From JAPPFW01 sp965231815 (GTDB lineage: Bacteria; Actinomycetota; Acidimicrobiia; Spongiisociales; Spongiisociaceae), in assembly GCA_965231815.1 (NCBI GenBank), contig OZ246890.1, positions 620,001 to 684,000 on the forward strand: a DNA stretch of 64,000 nt. Direction: 5' to 3'. The notes below the pieces were generated by a model that was not told the DNA's origin, did no database searches, and was given only the letters and a program-made list of their open reading frames with translations. The position numbers and the translations under genes are program-made. Below, piece by piece: positions 8,393 to 16,366 of this stretch. Within the stretch, counting starts at the first letter, position 1. Every line of letters starts with the position of its first letter.

Positions 8393-8630
8393 AATGAACC
8401 GTACCGGGTTTATCGGAGATGCTCCTATGTTTGTCAAGTCGGTGGTAGAGCCGGGTGGTGGGTGTTGAGCCAGTGCTGGTATCGGGTGGCGAGGTGGTGG
8501 TTGTGGTCCCGGCCGTGTTCGAGTGCTGAGATACGGGCTGGGTGGGTTCGGAGGGCTTGGGCGGCTTGGGTGAGGGTGATGCCGGCTTGTTGCCGTCGGC
8601 TGTGTAGCTTGTTGCAGTTCGGGGTAGGGG
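8393..8630 (-). mobile_element. IS remnant with HTH-like C-terminal fragment
   Basis: On the minus strand a frame reading LHSRRQQAGITLTQAAQALR, then ARISALEHGRDHNHHLATRYQHWL and a stop, resembles an XRE-like helix-turn-helix segment. Forty bases further the sequence runs into TAAACCCGGTACGGTTCA (8393-8410 inverted), which is almost the same as the right end of the IS3 element at 23412-23436. No start or catalytic part is present. The region 8410-8749 otherwise shows no gene. Confidence 0.4.
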
Positions 8631-8749
8631 GCGGGTTGAATCACCCCGGAGGCACTTCCCACGTCTATCCAACTACCAAACCACCAAAACCCACCGGTGG
8701 ATTCAGGCTGAACCGTGTCGGGTCCTGCCGAGAGGTGGGACGAGGTCGC

Positions 8750-10912
8750 TCAGCGGGCGGAAGCCAATTCCTGGAGGGCGGGCCCTAGAAACTCAGCGGC
8801 GAAATCTATTGACCGGCCGAAGTCGAGGTGAGCGCCATCGGATCGGCCGTAGGGACCGTCGTACCCGGACGCATCGAGCAGGGCGCCGGTATCGAGCAGG
8901 CCGACGGTGTGTTTCCCGAATTCGACCGCAAGATCCGAGACCAAGTCGCTGACCAATCGGTTGTACGCAGCGGCCCGAGCCGGGTCGGCGTGTGGCGGGG
9001 CCGGAGCGGGATCATCAGGCGGTGGGAGCCAGCGGGGTGTGGTAGTCAGCACCAGGCGGGCGCCGATCCCCCGCACTTCGGATGCCAGATCACGATAGGC
9101 CTTTTCAAGGTCGGCGGAGAGGTCGTCGTCCAGGATCGACGCCCAGGAGCCGTCTAGGCGCTGGTGGTCCACCAAGGGTATGGCGTGGTCCACCACCAAC
9201 ACAAGGTCGGTTCCGGGTTCGATATCGTGGAAACGGCAGGGCTCGTCGCGATGGACCAGATTTCGTGGGTTGCCGCCGTCACCTGTCCTGATGACCTTCC
9301 AGGGCAGGTCACCGGTACTCACTGGAGAACAGGCTGCCAACGCCCGGTCCACTACCGCCATCGCTCGGGAACTGTCAGCCCACCGCCTGAGTCCGTCGGC
9401 GATGTGTACCGCTGTGGAGTCGCCCAGAACCGTGACGATCGGAGGGCGGAGGGTCTTGATGGGGACTTCCGGATCCGCATCGGGGACGGATAATGAGCGG
9501 GTCGACAGGGCAGCCGAGGTCGGCTCGTCGGACCGGGTTGTTTCAGGTTCCGAGGTCGTCGAGGCTGACGAAGGTAGCTCCCCAGCCGGAGCCCGGTCGG
9601 CGGGTGGAGGTTCTTCAAGCCATTCGGGTAGTTCGGCCGTTAGATCAAGGCGATCGCCGACGGCACGAGCAGGTTCAGATGTTAGGACAACCAAGGCTGA
9701 CCCGACGGCAACGACTATCGACAAGCCCCCTAACACCAGCAGCGACCGAGCGCTCATGCTCTGTCTTACCGGCATCTCCACCAGCCGGTAAGACAGTTCG
9801 GCCAGCCCGAGAGTTAGGAGGAGGATCTGCCCCGGACCGAGTGTGGTCAATTCGATCAACGGCCAGTGGAAGAGATAGATCGCGTAAGAGCGGGTTCCCA
9901 ACCAGCGAAGGGGGCTTAAGGAGAGTAGGCGTTCCAGGGGGCCTCCGGGTAGTGATGCAGCTATCAGCACCACCCAGCACAAGCTCATGAACTGTGGGAA
10001 ACCACGGAACACCGGATCAGCGGTCGGCCCGAGCCCGATGGTGGCCAATTCGAAGACCACCAGAGCAACCAGGACCGCCATAATCATTGCCACGCGTGTG
10101 GAGCGGCGGAGCCCCGGTTCCCAGCGCACTAGGCGGCTTATGCCTGCCGAGCGAGCAATCATGAGGGCTAGGCCACCGCCTGCGGCGATTTCCAGGGACC
10201 GGACCGGCGTAGCGACGTAGGCGTCCGGGGATCCCCACCACAGGCCTAATCCGCCTAGGCCGATAACGGTCATGGCGAGAACCACCAGACCTGTTCGCCG
10301 CACAACCCCGGCTGCGGCGGGCACGATCAGGTAGAACTGTTCCTCGATGGCGAGCGACCAGAAGTGTTCCAATGGTTTCCTGGTTGCATCGAAGATGGCC
10401 GCATAGCCACCCGGGTCGGTGGCGGCATGCCAGTTGAAAAAGTTCAGGACGGCTGCAAGGGCATCGATGCCGACTCCTCTTAGAGCCTGGTCGGTGAGCA
10501 GAGCCGTGAGAGCGACGGTCATGGAGATTGTGAGGAGCGCGGCGGGCATGAGGCGACGCACCCGGCGCTCCATGAAGACCCCGAGGCGTAGGCGACCGGT
10601 CGATAGGATTTCGCTGTCGATCCGCCCGATGATCAGGTAACCGGATAGCGTGAAGAACAGGCTCACCCCTAGCCAGCCACCCTGGACACCGTCGGGCCAG
10701 AGGTGGAAGCCCGCCACTAGGGCGACAGCCACTCCTCGGAGGCCGTCGAGTCCTGGATAGCGAAGTTTCGATCTGCCTGACGGGTCCGTACCCGGTTCTA
10801 CGACCGGAGCGTCCGGTGGTCGGGAGATGCTGCTCCCGCTGGTCTCTACTAAAGGAACCTTCTTAAGGAGAGGTCCCGTGGAATCAACCCGGCCTCCCGC
10901 GTCGGTTGGCAA
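8750..10912 (-). CDS. Acyltransferase-3 / SGNH fusion, O-acetyltransferase
   Basis: Integral-membrane O-acyltransferase of the OafA/YrhL type, expected to acetylate a cell-surface glycan. Residues about 50-430 form the acyltransferase-3 domain: LDGLRGVAVALVAGFHLWP with the catalytic His, GGWLGVSLFFTLSGYLI, the EEQFYL motif, and about ten membrane segments. The last third is an extracytoplasmic SGNH hydrolase-like domain with TVLGDSTAVHIADG (nucleophile Ser block) and a terminal SDGAHLDF (Asp-His). A Pro/Ser/Thr-rich linker joins them. The TTG start at 10912 has AGGGAG 8 bases upstream. It lies 55 bp downstream of the propeller gene in the same direction, so the two may be co-transcribed. Confidence 0.88.
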   Translation of the reverse strand: MPTDAGGRVDSTGPLLKKVPLVETSGSSISRPPDAPVVEPGTDPSGRSKLRYPGLDGLRGVAVALVAGFHLWPDGVQGGWLGVSLFFTLSGYLIIGRIDSEILSTGRLRLGVFMERRVRRLMPAALLTISMTVALTALLTDQALRGVGIDALAAVLNFFNWHAATDPGGYAAIFDATRKPLEHFWSLAIEEQFYLIVPAAAGVVRRTGLVVLAMTVIGLGGLGLWWGSPDAYVATPVRSLEIAAGGGLALMIARSAGISRLVRWEPGLRRSTRVAMIMAVLVALVVFELATIGLGPTADPVFRGFPQFMSLCWVVLIAASLPGGPLERLLSLSPLRWLGTRSYAIYLFHWPLIELTTLGPGQILLLTLGLAELSYRLVEMPVRQSMSARSLLVLGGLSIVVAVGSALVVLTSEPARAVGDRLDLTAELPEWLEEPPPADRAPAGELPSSASTTSEPETTRSDEPTSAALSTRSLSVPDADPEVPIKTLRPPIVTVLGDSTAVHIADGLRRWADSSRAMAVVDRALAACSPVSTGDLPWKVIRTGDGGNPRNLVHRDEPCRFHDIEPGTDLVLVVDHAIPLVDHQRLDGSWASILDDDLSADLEKAYRDLASEVRGIGARLVLTTTPRWLPPPDDPAPAPPHADPARAAAYNRLVSDLVSDLAVEFGKHTVGLLDTGALLDASGYDGPYGRSDGAHLDFGRSIDFAAEFLGPALQELASAR

Positions 10913-10967
10913 GCTCAGCTTCTCCCTACGCGGGTGGACATAAGCGATCCGATCTGCGCGACGACGA

Positions 10968-13025
10968 TCAAGAACGAGCCGGGTTGGTCGAGTCGGCTCG
11001 CAATACGAAGTAAACAGGGTCGTTAGGATCGCCGTTCGTGACCGAAATGTAGGTGCTGTCCGGTGACCAGACGGGGTTGCGGTCGTCGGTGGTGTTGTTG
11101 GTGATTTGGTGGGGGTTGGTTCCGTCGGGGTTCATGGTGTAGATGTCGTTGTCGCCGTCGCGGTTGCTGGTGAAGGCGATGCGGGTCCCGTCCGGTGACC
11201 AGACGGGGTTGCGGTCGTCGGTGGTGTTGTTGGTGATTTGGTGGGGGTTGGTTCCGTCGGGGTTCATGGTGTAGATGTCGTTGTCGCCGTCGCGGTTGCT
11301 GGTGAAGGCGATGCGGGTCCCGTCCGGTGACCAGTTCGGGGCTCCGTCGAAGAACCTATTGTCGGTGAGTTTCCGGAGGTCCCTGCCGTCGGCTCGGATA
11401 GTCCAGATCTCTGACCACTCACCTGACCCCCTCAGGAAAGCTATTGTGGCGCCGTCCGGTGACCAGACAGGGTTACGTTGCCGATCGTTCAGGTGGGTGA
11501 GCCGGCGGATATTGGCGCCGGTGCTGTCCATGACGTATATCTCGTAACTCCCGTCACGGTCGCTCTCGAACGCAATCCGGCTTCCGTCCGGTGACCAGGT
11601 CGGGTTCGAATACCAGTAGCCGTCGTTGGTGAGATGTTCGGAGTGACTTCCGTCCAACCCCATCTTCATCAGGGCGTAACCGTCCGTATTGTCACCGATT
11701 CCGAGAACAGTCCGGCAGTCGGGCGACCACCCGAAACGGTAGACCGCCATCAACCGATTTGATCGAACCGGAGCCTCGAGAGCCCCATCCCGACGAAAGC
11801 CGTCATTCAAGGCCTCACACGCCGAATCCGGGGGAGTCACTCCAGGCGGCCTCGTCGCCGGGTATTCGGGCTCCGGCAAGGGCGCGTTCGCCCGTGCGGC
11901 CCGAAACCGGACAACCCCGTCGGCATGGCTGTGATAGAAGATGTAAGAACCATCGGGAGTCCAGGAGGGATTCCGGTCGGTGTCCTCGTTATGTGTGACC
12001 CGCCGCAGGTCGCCCCCCTCGGCATTGGTGGTGTAAACCTCGAGATTGCCGTCGCGGTTGCTGGTGAAGGCGATTCGGGTACCGTCGGGGGACCAGGCAG
12101 GCTCCCAGTCCAAGAAGTCGTTACGAGTGATCCGGGTGACCAATGTCCCGTCGGGGTTCATGGTGTAGATCTCGTCGTTGCCGTCGCGGTTGCTGGTGAA
12201 GGCGATTCGGGTACCGTCGGGGGACCAGGCAGGATCCCGATCCGAAATGAGGTTCGTGACTCCGTCGGGCGACCAGTCCGGCTCGATGGCCCGATCCCTC
12301 CTGCTGTTGGACGTCAGCTGGGACGGTTCGCTCCGGTCATCCACCCTTACCGTGTAGATCTCGTCGTTGCCGTCGCGGTTGCTGGTGAAGGCGATTCGGG
12401 TTCCGTCGGGGGACCAGGCGGGAGCGACGCTCCGATACCAGAACTCCTCCCGAAACAGAGGGTCGTCGTTGCTCCGGGTTAGTTGCTTGCTGTTGTCGCT
12501 GCCCATATCAACCGTGTAGATCTCCGAGTCCTTTACGTAGGCGAGGCGACCACCGTCAGGCGCCCAAGCAATATCCCCGGCACGGTCGAGGCTGCCGACG
12601 ACCTGTTGATCGTTGGTCCAACCGGTCCGCACGAAATAGGTTCTCGACCCAACGCTCATGGCCAGCAAGGCGCAATCCGGCGACCATACATAATGATGGG
12701 GCGCAATACCTCCGAACAAGTTGGCCGGGACAGCCAAATCGATTCCATCGGACCATTCGTCCCCATGGACGCAGCCACTGCTTTGCTCTTCTCCCGATCC
12801 AACAGCGGACTTGACTCCAGCAACGGTTGTGGCCACGGTCACCACCTCGGGTACTGAGATGGTCGGGATATCTCCAGTCGTGGGCGAGACCACAGAAGGG
12901 TCCGCTTGCTCCCGAGGGCCGATATCGTAGATCGCGGATATTGCGAACGCGACGAGCAACGACCCGAGCACCAACGAAGCGGTCGCTACAGCGGACCACG
13001 TCGGGGAATCATCCCGGACGGCCAA
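10968..13025 (-). CDS. Membrane-anchored TolB-like beta-propeller protein
   Basis: The 685-aa protein begins with one membrane segment (VATASLVLGSLLVAFAISAI) followed by a low-complexity linker. The rest is built of repeated PD40/WD40-like blades with the core WSPDGTRIAFTSNRDGDNDI and closely related versions, about eleven in two groups. This architecture is typical of TolB-type and other extracytoplasmic propellers that bind proteins or polysaccharides; no catalytic domain is visible. Two blades near the C terminus are identical at DNA level (132-bp tandem repeat), showing recent expansion. The start is a TTG at 13025 with a weak ribosome site. It precedes the acyltransferase gene and may share its transcript. 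Confidence 0.85.
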   Translation of the reverse strand: MAVRDDSPTWSAVATASLVLGSLLVAFAISAIYDIGPREQADPSVVSPTTGDIPTISVPEVVTVATTVAGVKSAVGSGEEQSSGCVHGDEWSDGIDLAVPANLFGGIAPHHYVWSPDCALLAMSVGSRTYFVRTGWTNDQQVVGSLDRAGDIAWAPDGGRLAYVKDSEIYTVDMGSDNSKQLTRSNDDPLFREEFWYRSVAPAWSPDGTRIAFTSNRDGNDEIYTVRVDDRSEPSQLTSNSRRDRAIEPDWSPDGVTNLISDRDPAWSPDGTRIAFTSNRDGNDEIYTMNPDGTLVTRITRNDFLDWEPAWSPDGTRIAFTSNRDGNLEVYTTNAEGGDLRRVTHNEDTDRNPSWTPDGSYIFYHSHADGVVRFRAARANAPLPEPEYPATRPPGVTPPDSACEALNDGFRRDGALEAPVRSNRLMAVYRFGWSPDCRTVLGIGDNTDGYALMKMGLDGSHSEHLTNDGYWYSNPTWSPDGSRIAFESDRDGSYEIYVMDSTGANIRRLTHLNDRQRNPVWSPDGATIAFLRGSGEWSEIWTIRADGRDLRKLTDNRFFDGAPNWSPDGTRIAFTSNRDGDNDIYTMNPDGTNPHQITNNTTDDRNPVWSPDGTRIAFTSNRDGDNDIYTMNPDGTNPHQITNNTTDDRNPVWSPDSTYISVTNGDPNDPVYFVLRADSTNPARS
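11065..11328. repeat. 132-bp tandem repeat inside propeller gene
   Basis: Bases 11065-11196 and 11197-11328 are near-identical tandem copies, each encoding one 44-residue propeller blade. Shorter stretches of the same blade sequence recur around 12040, 12170 and 12366. The repeat is in frame, so copy number can change without breaking the gene. Confidence 0.85.
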
Positions 13026-13033
13026 TCCACTAA

Positions 13034-13264
13034 CCCCGATTACTCATGGGGTTAGTTTCGTGGGCGGGTGATTGACGCCGGGAATCCCTAATCTGACCTG
13101 CGATTATGGGTGTTTGAGTAATGGCCATTGATCGTAGGTAGGAGGGCACCGGGAGCATGAATGGTAACAGCACGAAGTCGTCGGGGGTGGTGACGGTGAA
13201 TCAAGATGGTGGGCCATGGATGGTTGTGGCTGTTGGGTTGGTGAGCTGTTTCGACCGATTCTGA
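13034..13264 (+). mobile_element. Diverged IS1380 5'-end remnant
   Basis: The segment starts CTAA-CCCCGATTACTCATGGG, two mismatches from the left end of the complete IS1380 element at 31896, also preceded by CTAA. Around 13130-13264 the sequence GGAGGGCA...GCATGAATGGTAACAG parallels the leader and start of the IS1380 transposase at 32120-32160. The short frame from 13159 (KSSGVVTVNQDGGP) mirrors its N terminus before stopping. CTAACCCC...GGGGTTAG at 13030-13055 is also a perfect hairpin. Confidence 0.5.
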
Positions 13265-13374
13265 GTCAAGAATCTTCAACATGATCTATGAGCGTGCAAT
13301 CAATTGTAATTAACTAAACTGGAAAGCAAGATATTCGTACGACTTCTTACCGACCGTAAGGGTCTGCTAGCTGC

Positions 13375-13590
13375 TCAGGATGAACCGTCCGCTGACTCGA
13401 TGTCAATGGGGAAGGCTCCGACAGATGCGACGACGCGATTGGTGACCATTGATCTCTGCGCCCCGGTGTCTACCAATGCCTTGAAGGTTGAAGCAGTACC
13501 GACGTGAGGAGACGGCAACGACACGCTGGCAACCAGCAAAATACGATTATCCGCTATAGGGATGCTACAGGTGGGCATCTCTCGTTCCAC
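13375..13590 (-). pseudogene. Truncated retropepsin-like aspartic protease
   Basis: The 71-aa frame contains ILLVASVSLP, then FKALVDTGAQRSMVTNRVV, the active-site segment of clan-AA retropepsin-like proteases in bacteria. It then stops, roughly half the usual length of this family (about 120-150 aa), and lacks the flap and second hydrophobic glycine motif. It overlaps the upstream DUF5678-like gene by 26 bp. The truncation faces the IS1380 remnant at 13034-13264. Confidence 0.55.
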
Positions 13591-13831
13591 TCATTAGAAG
13601 CGCGGCGGTACCCAAACGTGCAGGCGATGCCCCAATTCGCTTTATCGAGAAATTGCCGGGACCGAAGAGCAAGTACCCGCTGTGGTAGGCGGCGGCGCTG
13701 TCGCGAACAATCGCGACGATCTCACCGTTGTGCATAAGCGCCGATTCTCCGGTATGTTCGCCCTCAAGGTCGGCTTGGTACTTCTGAATGTACGCTTCGT
13801 GGTTGATCTCCGCTTGGTGGCGCTCGCTCAT
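13565..13831 (-). CDS. DUF5678-like small protein
   Basis: An 88-aa protein with a YIQKYQADLEGEHTGESALM region, then HNGEIVAIVRDSAAAYHSG and FGPGNFSIKRIGASP. This layout of a helical start and a short 'hxGeIva...A...G...FG.g.f.v..ig' sheet is that of DUF5678 proteins, which are often encoded just upstream of a retropepsin-like protease. That is the case here. Start ATG 13831. Its biochemical role is not established; the partner protease is truncated, so the pair is probably inactive. Confidence 0.6.
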   Translation of the reverse strand: MSERHQAEINHEAYIQKYQADLEGEHTGESALMHNGEIVAIVRDSAAAYHSGYLLFGPGNFSIKRIGASPARLGTAALLMSGTRDAHL

Positions 13832-13987
13832 CGTGCACCTTCCCTAGCTAGGTGTGTCACATCCTTCAGGATACTGATTCTCCTGGGCTAAAGGACGGAA
13901 GCCGTAGGGATTAGGGCGCCGCGAGTCGATGGCATGCTGGATATCAACTGTGCAGAACGGTTCGGGACGTAACATGGCACTGTGATC

Positions 13988-14063
13988 GGGCGAGCTGGAA
14001 CCTGACCCCTAAGTTCCGGAAAACCGGCTCGGCGGTCGCTACAAGCAGACGAAGGAGCGTTAG
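13988..14063 (+). promoter_or_regulatory. Conserved leader upstream of SLH2 (also at 23437-23512)
   Basis: About 75 bases immediately before SLH2 are strongly similar to those before the truncated SLH4 gene (23437-23512). They share GGCGAG(C/T)TGGAACCTGACC, AAACCGGCTC, GCGGTCGCT and GAAGGAGC. Conservation outside coding sequence could reflect a shared promoter and leader or simply the extent of the gene duplication. Confidence 0.5.
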
Positions 14064-16136
14064 ATGTTCGAAGCGGCAGCACCGCACAAACGTTGGGCGT
14101 TGCCGACGCTCGCCCTGTTGCTGGTGGGATCTCTGCTATTCGGGCACCTACCTCCCGCGGCAGGGGTGGACGGGGTGGTAGATCATCCAGCCCGGTATTC
14201 TGCCTGTGTCGACGCCGCCGTAACCCCTGCCGGGTTTGTTGACATGGCCGGTAACTTCGCCGAGGAAGCTGCTAACTGCCTTGCCCACTACGGAATTACT
14301 TTCGGTACGGGAGCCGGGAGGTTCTCCCCTCGCGACATAATTCCCCGCTGGCAGATGGCCTTGTTCCTGCAGCGAGCAACCCATCCGGCCGGGCTCGTGC
14401 TGCCCAAGCCCACCGACCAGGGGTTTACCGACCTAGGCACCTACGCTACTCACATCCAGGCCGGAATCAACCAGATGGCTCAATTGGGGATCATGCCGGG
14501 TTTGACAGATAAAACCTATGGACCTGCCGAACCGGTCACACGCCAGTCGATGGCCATGTTGTTGTCCCGGTTCCTGGAGGCGGCTCCTATCGGGCCTGGA
14601 GGCACAGCCATACGTGATGTCCGGCCTGATGACAGCAACTTCAAGGACCTAGACCAAGTGCCCTTCGTTACCAACCGGGCCATACGGCGGCTCTACGAGT
14701 TGGGTGTCACCCAAGGGACCACCGCCAATGCCTTCTCGCCGGAAGCTTGGGTTACCCGGGGCCAGATGGCGGTATTCATAACCCGTATGCTGGCCCACAC
14801 CAACGCCCGTCCCGCCGGTTTGTCTGTTCAGACCACCGACGAGAAGGTGTTCAAGGGGTCAAGCGCTGAGATCTCGATAACCCTCCGCGACGGCACCCAC
14901 GGAGCCTTTGCAAATCAGGGGGTGGACCTGTTCACCACCGAGACACAGGACAAGGCGTTTGACAAAGAGGGCCGGTGCACATCCGAGGCGATACCCGCGG
15001 CGGGTGCCACCGAATGCGTCATTGATCGTCGGGATCCAACCACCGACATCTCCGGGAACTTGACTGCCGATGTTGAAGTCGGTGAGTCGGCGATTGTAAG
15101 AATCTGGGTGTGGACAGGAAATCTCAGTGCTGTGTTCGACCTGAACCGCACCCGTTTCGTGGCGGTAGACGTAGCCACTCGCAGTACACCTGCCGCCCTG
15201 CTGGTGACCGACGACCTACCGGACAGTGCGGTGCGGGTGCCTTTCGGTAGAGCGGTGACCTTCACCTTCCAGGTGGTCGACGACGACGGGAACCCGGTTC
15301 CCTGGCAGGGGGCGTCATTCGTGGTGGAAGTTCAGGAGTCACGGGACGGGGGAAAGAGGATCGAGACGACCACCCTGACCAAGCAGACCGGAATCGACGG
15401 GTCCGCGCAGGCAACCTTCCTCAACATCGACCCATCGGAGGAGCGGGGCGACGTGGCGTTTCTGGATCTTGATGTGATGCCGGGAGGCGGTCTCGGCGTT
15501 ACCGACGAGACGGCGGTCGGGATTGTGGATGATGATGGAACCCGCGACGATCCGACCTTGCAATGGTCCGATGAACGACCTGAGCCCACCACGCTGACCC
15601 TTTCAGCATTGCAGGAATATGTAGTGGCCTCATCCGCGGGAAGCGGTGCAGCTGCCACGGTCACAGCCCTCCTCAGCGACCAATATGGGGGGCCGGTAAG
15701 CGGCGAGCAAGTGGTCTTCTCGTCCAATGACAGCAGAGGGGTTCCGAACGGGATCCGACGTACTACCAATGCGAGCGGGGTGGCCGCCCTCAACTACCAA
15801 AGGGACTCGAACGAAAGCTTCACCGAGCGGGTAACCGGTTCGTTCGATCGGATTACGTCCACTACGCGCCAGTTCTGGGTCACCCGCATCCAGGGCCCGG
15901 CAAACGGTTCGGGCACCGTTCGAGTGGTGGACACCGATGAGGACACCGCGATTATCGTGGCCACTAACGACATCCTCCTCGTGGAGTACGATTCGAATGA
16001 TCAGTTCACCATCGACAAGAAGGCCGTCAGCTACTCGGATTTCGAAGATGACCTGACCGTCCGCGATACCCTCGAATACCGGATTATGGGTGCCGGCTCC
16101 GGGATAGTCAACGGCTACATACTGACGAACCGCTAA
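14064..16136 (+). CDS. SLH2: secreted S-layer-homology protein with Ig-like domains
   Basis: A 690-aa paralogue of SLH1. ATG 14064 has AAGGAG 6 bases upstream and is followed by a signal peptide (ALPTLALLLVGSLLFGHLPP, cleavage near AAG-VDG). Three SLH repeats are marked by RWQMALFLQRA, TRQSMAMLLSRFL and TRGQMAVFITRML. The C-terminal portion contains Ig-like units, including a Big-1 type module (TVTALLSDQYGGPVSGEQVV) and a terminal DDILLVEYDSNDQFTIDKK block shared with SLH1. A Cys pair at the mature N terminus (YSAC ... ANCLAHYGI) is conserved. It is likely bound to cell-wall polymer on the outside of the cell. A stem-loop at 16170-16186 (CCGGTT...AACCGG) follows the stop and may terminate transcription. 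Confidence 0.87.
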   Translation: MFEAAAPHKRWALPTLALLLVGSLLFGHLPPAAGVDGVVDHPARYSACVDAAVTPAGFVDMAGNFAEEAANCLAHYGITFGTGAGRFSPRDIIPRWQMALFLQRATHPAGLVLPKPTDQGFTDLGTYATHIQAGINQMAQLGIMPGLTDKTYGPAEPVTRQSMAMLLSRFLEAAPIGPGGTAIRDVRPDDSNFKDLDQVPFVTNRAIRRLYELGVTQGTTANAFSPEAWVTRGQMAVFITRMLAHTNARPAGLSVQTTDEKVFKGSSAEISITLRDGTHGAFANQGVDLFTTETQDKAFDKEGRCTSEAIPAAGATECVIDRRDPTTDISGNLTADVEVGESAIVRIWVWTGNLSAVFDLNRTRFVAVDVATRSTPAALLVTDDLPDSAVRVPFGRAVTFTFQVVDDDGNPVPWQGASFVVEVQESRDGGKRIETTTLTKQTGIDGSAQATFLNIDPSEERGDVAFLDLDVMPGGGLGVTDETAVGIVDDDGTRDDPTLQWSDERPEPTTLTLSALQEYVVASSAGSGAAATVTALLSDQYGGPVSGEQVVFSSNDSRGVPNGIRRTTNASGVAALNYQRDSNESFTERVTGSFDRITSTTRQFWVTRIQGPANGSGTVRVVDTDEDTAIIVATNDILLVEYDSNDQFTIDKKAVSYSDFEDDLTVRDTLEYRIMGAGSGIVNGYILTNR

Positions 16137-16169
16137 CGGTTGACGAGGGACGGCGCCCATACTCCAATA

Positions 16170-16186
16170 CCGGTTGCGCTAACCGG
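16170..16186 (+). terminator. Candidate stem-loop after SLH2
   Basis: CCGGTT-GCGCT-AACCGG forms a 6-bp stem with a 5-base loop, 34 bp after the SLH2 stop. There is no T-tract, so intrinsic termination is uncertain. Confidence 0.3.
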
Positions 16187-16366
16187 GGGCGAACCGCCTT
16201 GATGTCGAGCGTTGGCAGTGGTCCCGTTTCGGTTTCCCGTATCTCGTCGGTTCCCGGCCACTTCGGCCGGAATGCGCTAATTGCAATCATCGGTTAGCGC
16301 ACTACGCTTCGAGGGTAACTCTAGAATTGCGGTGCTTCCGGGCCTGGGAATGAGGAATATCGAATC

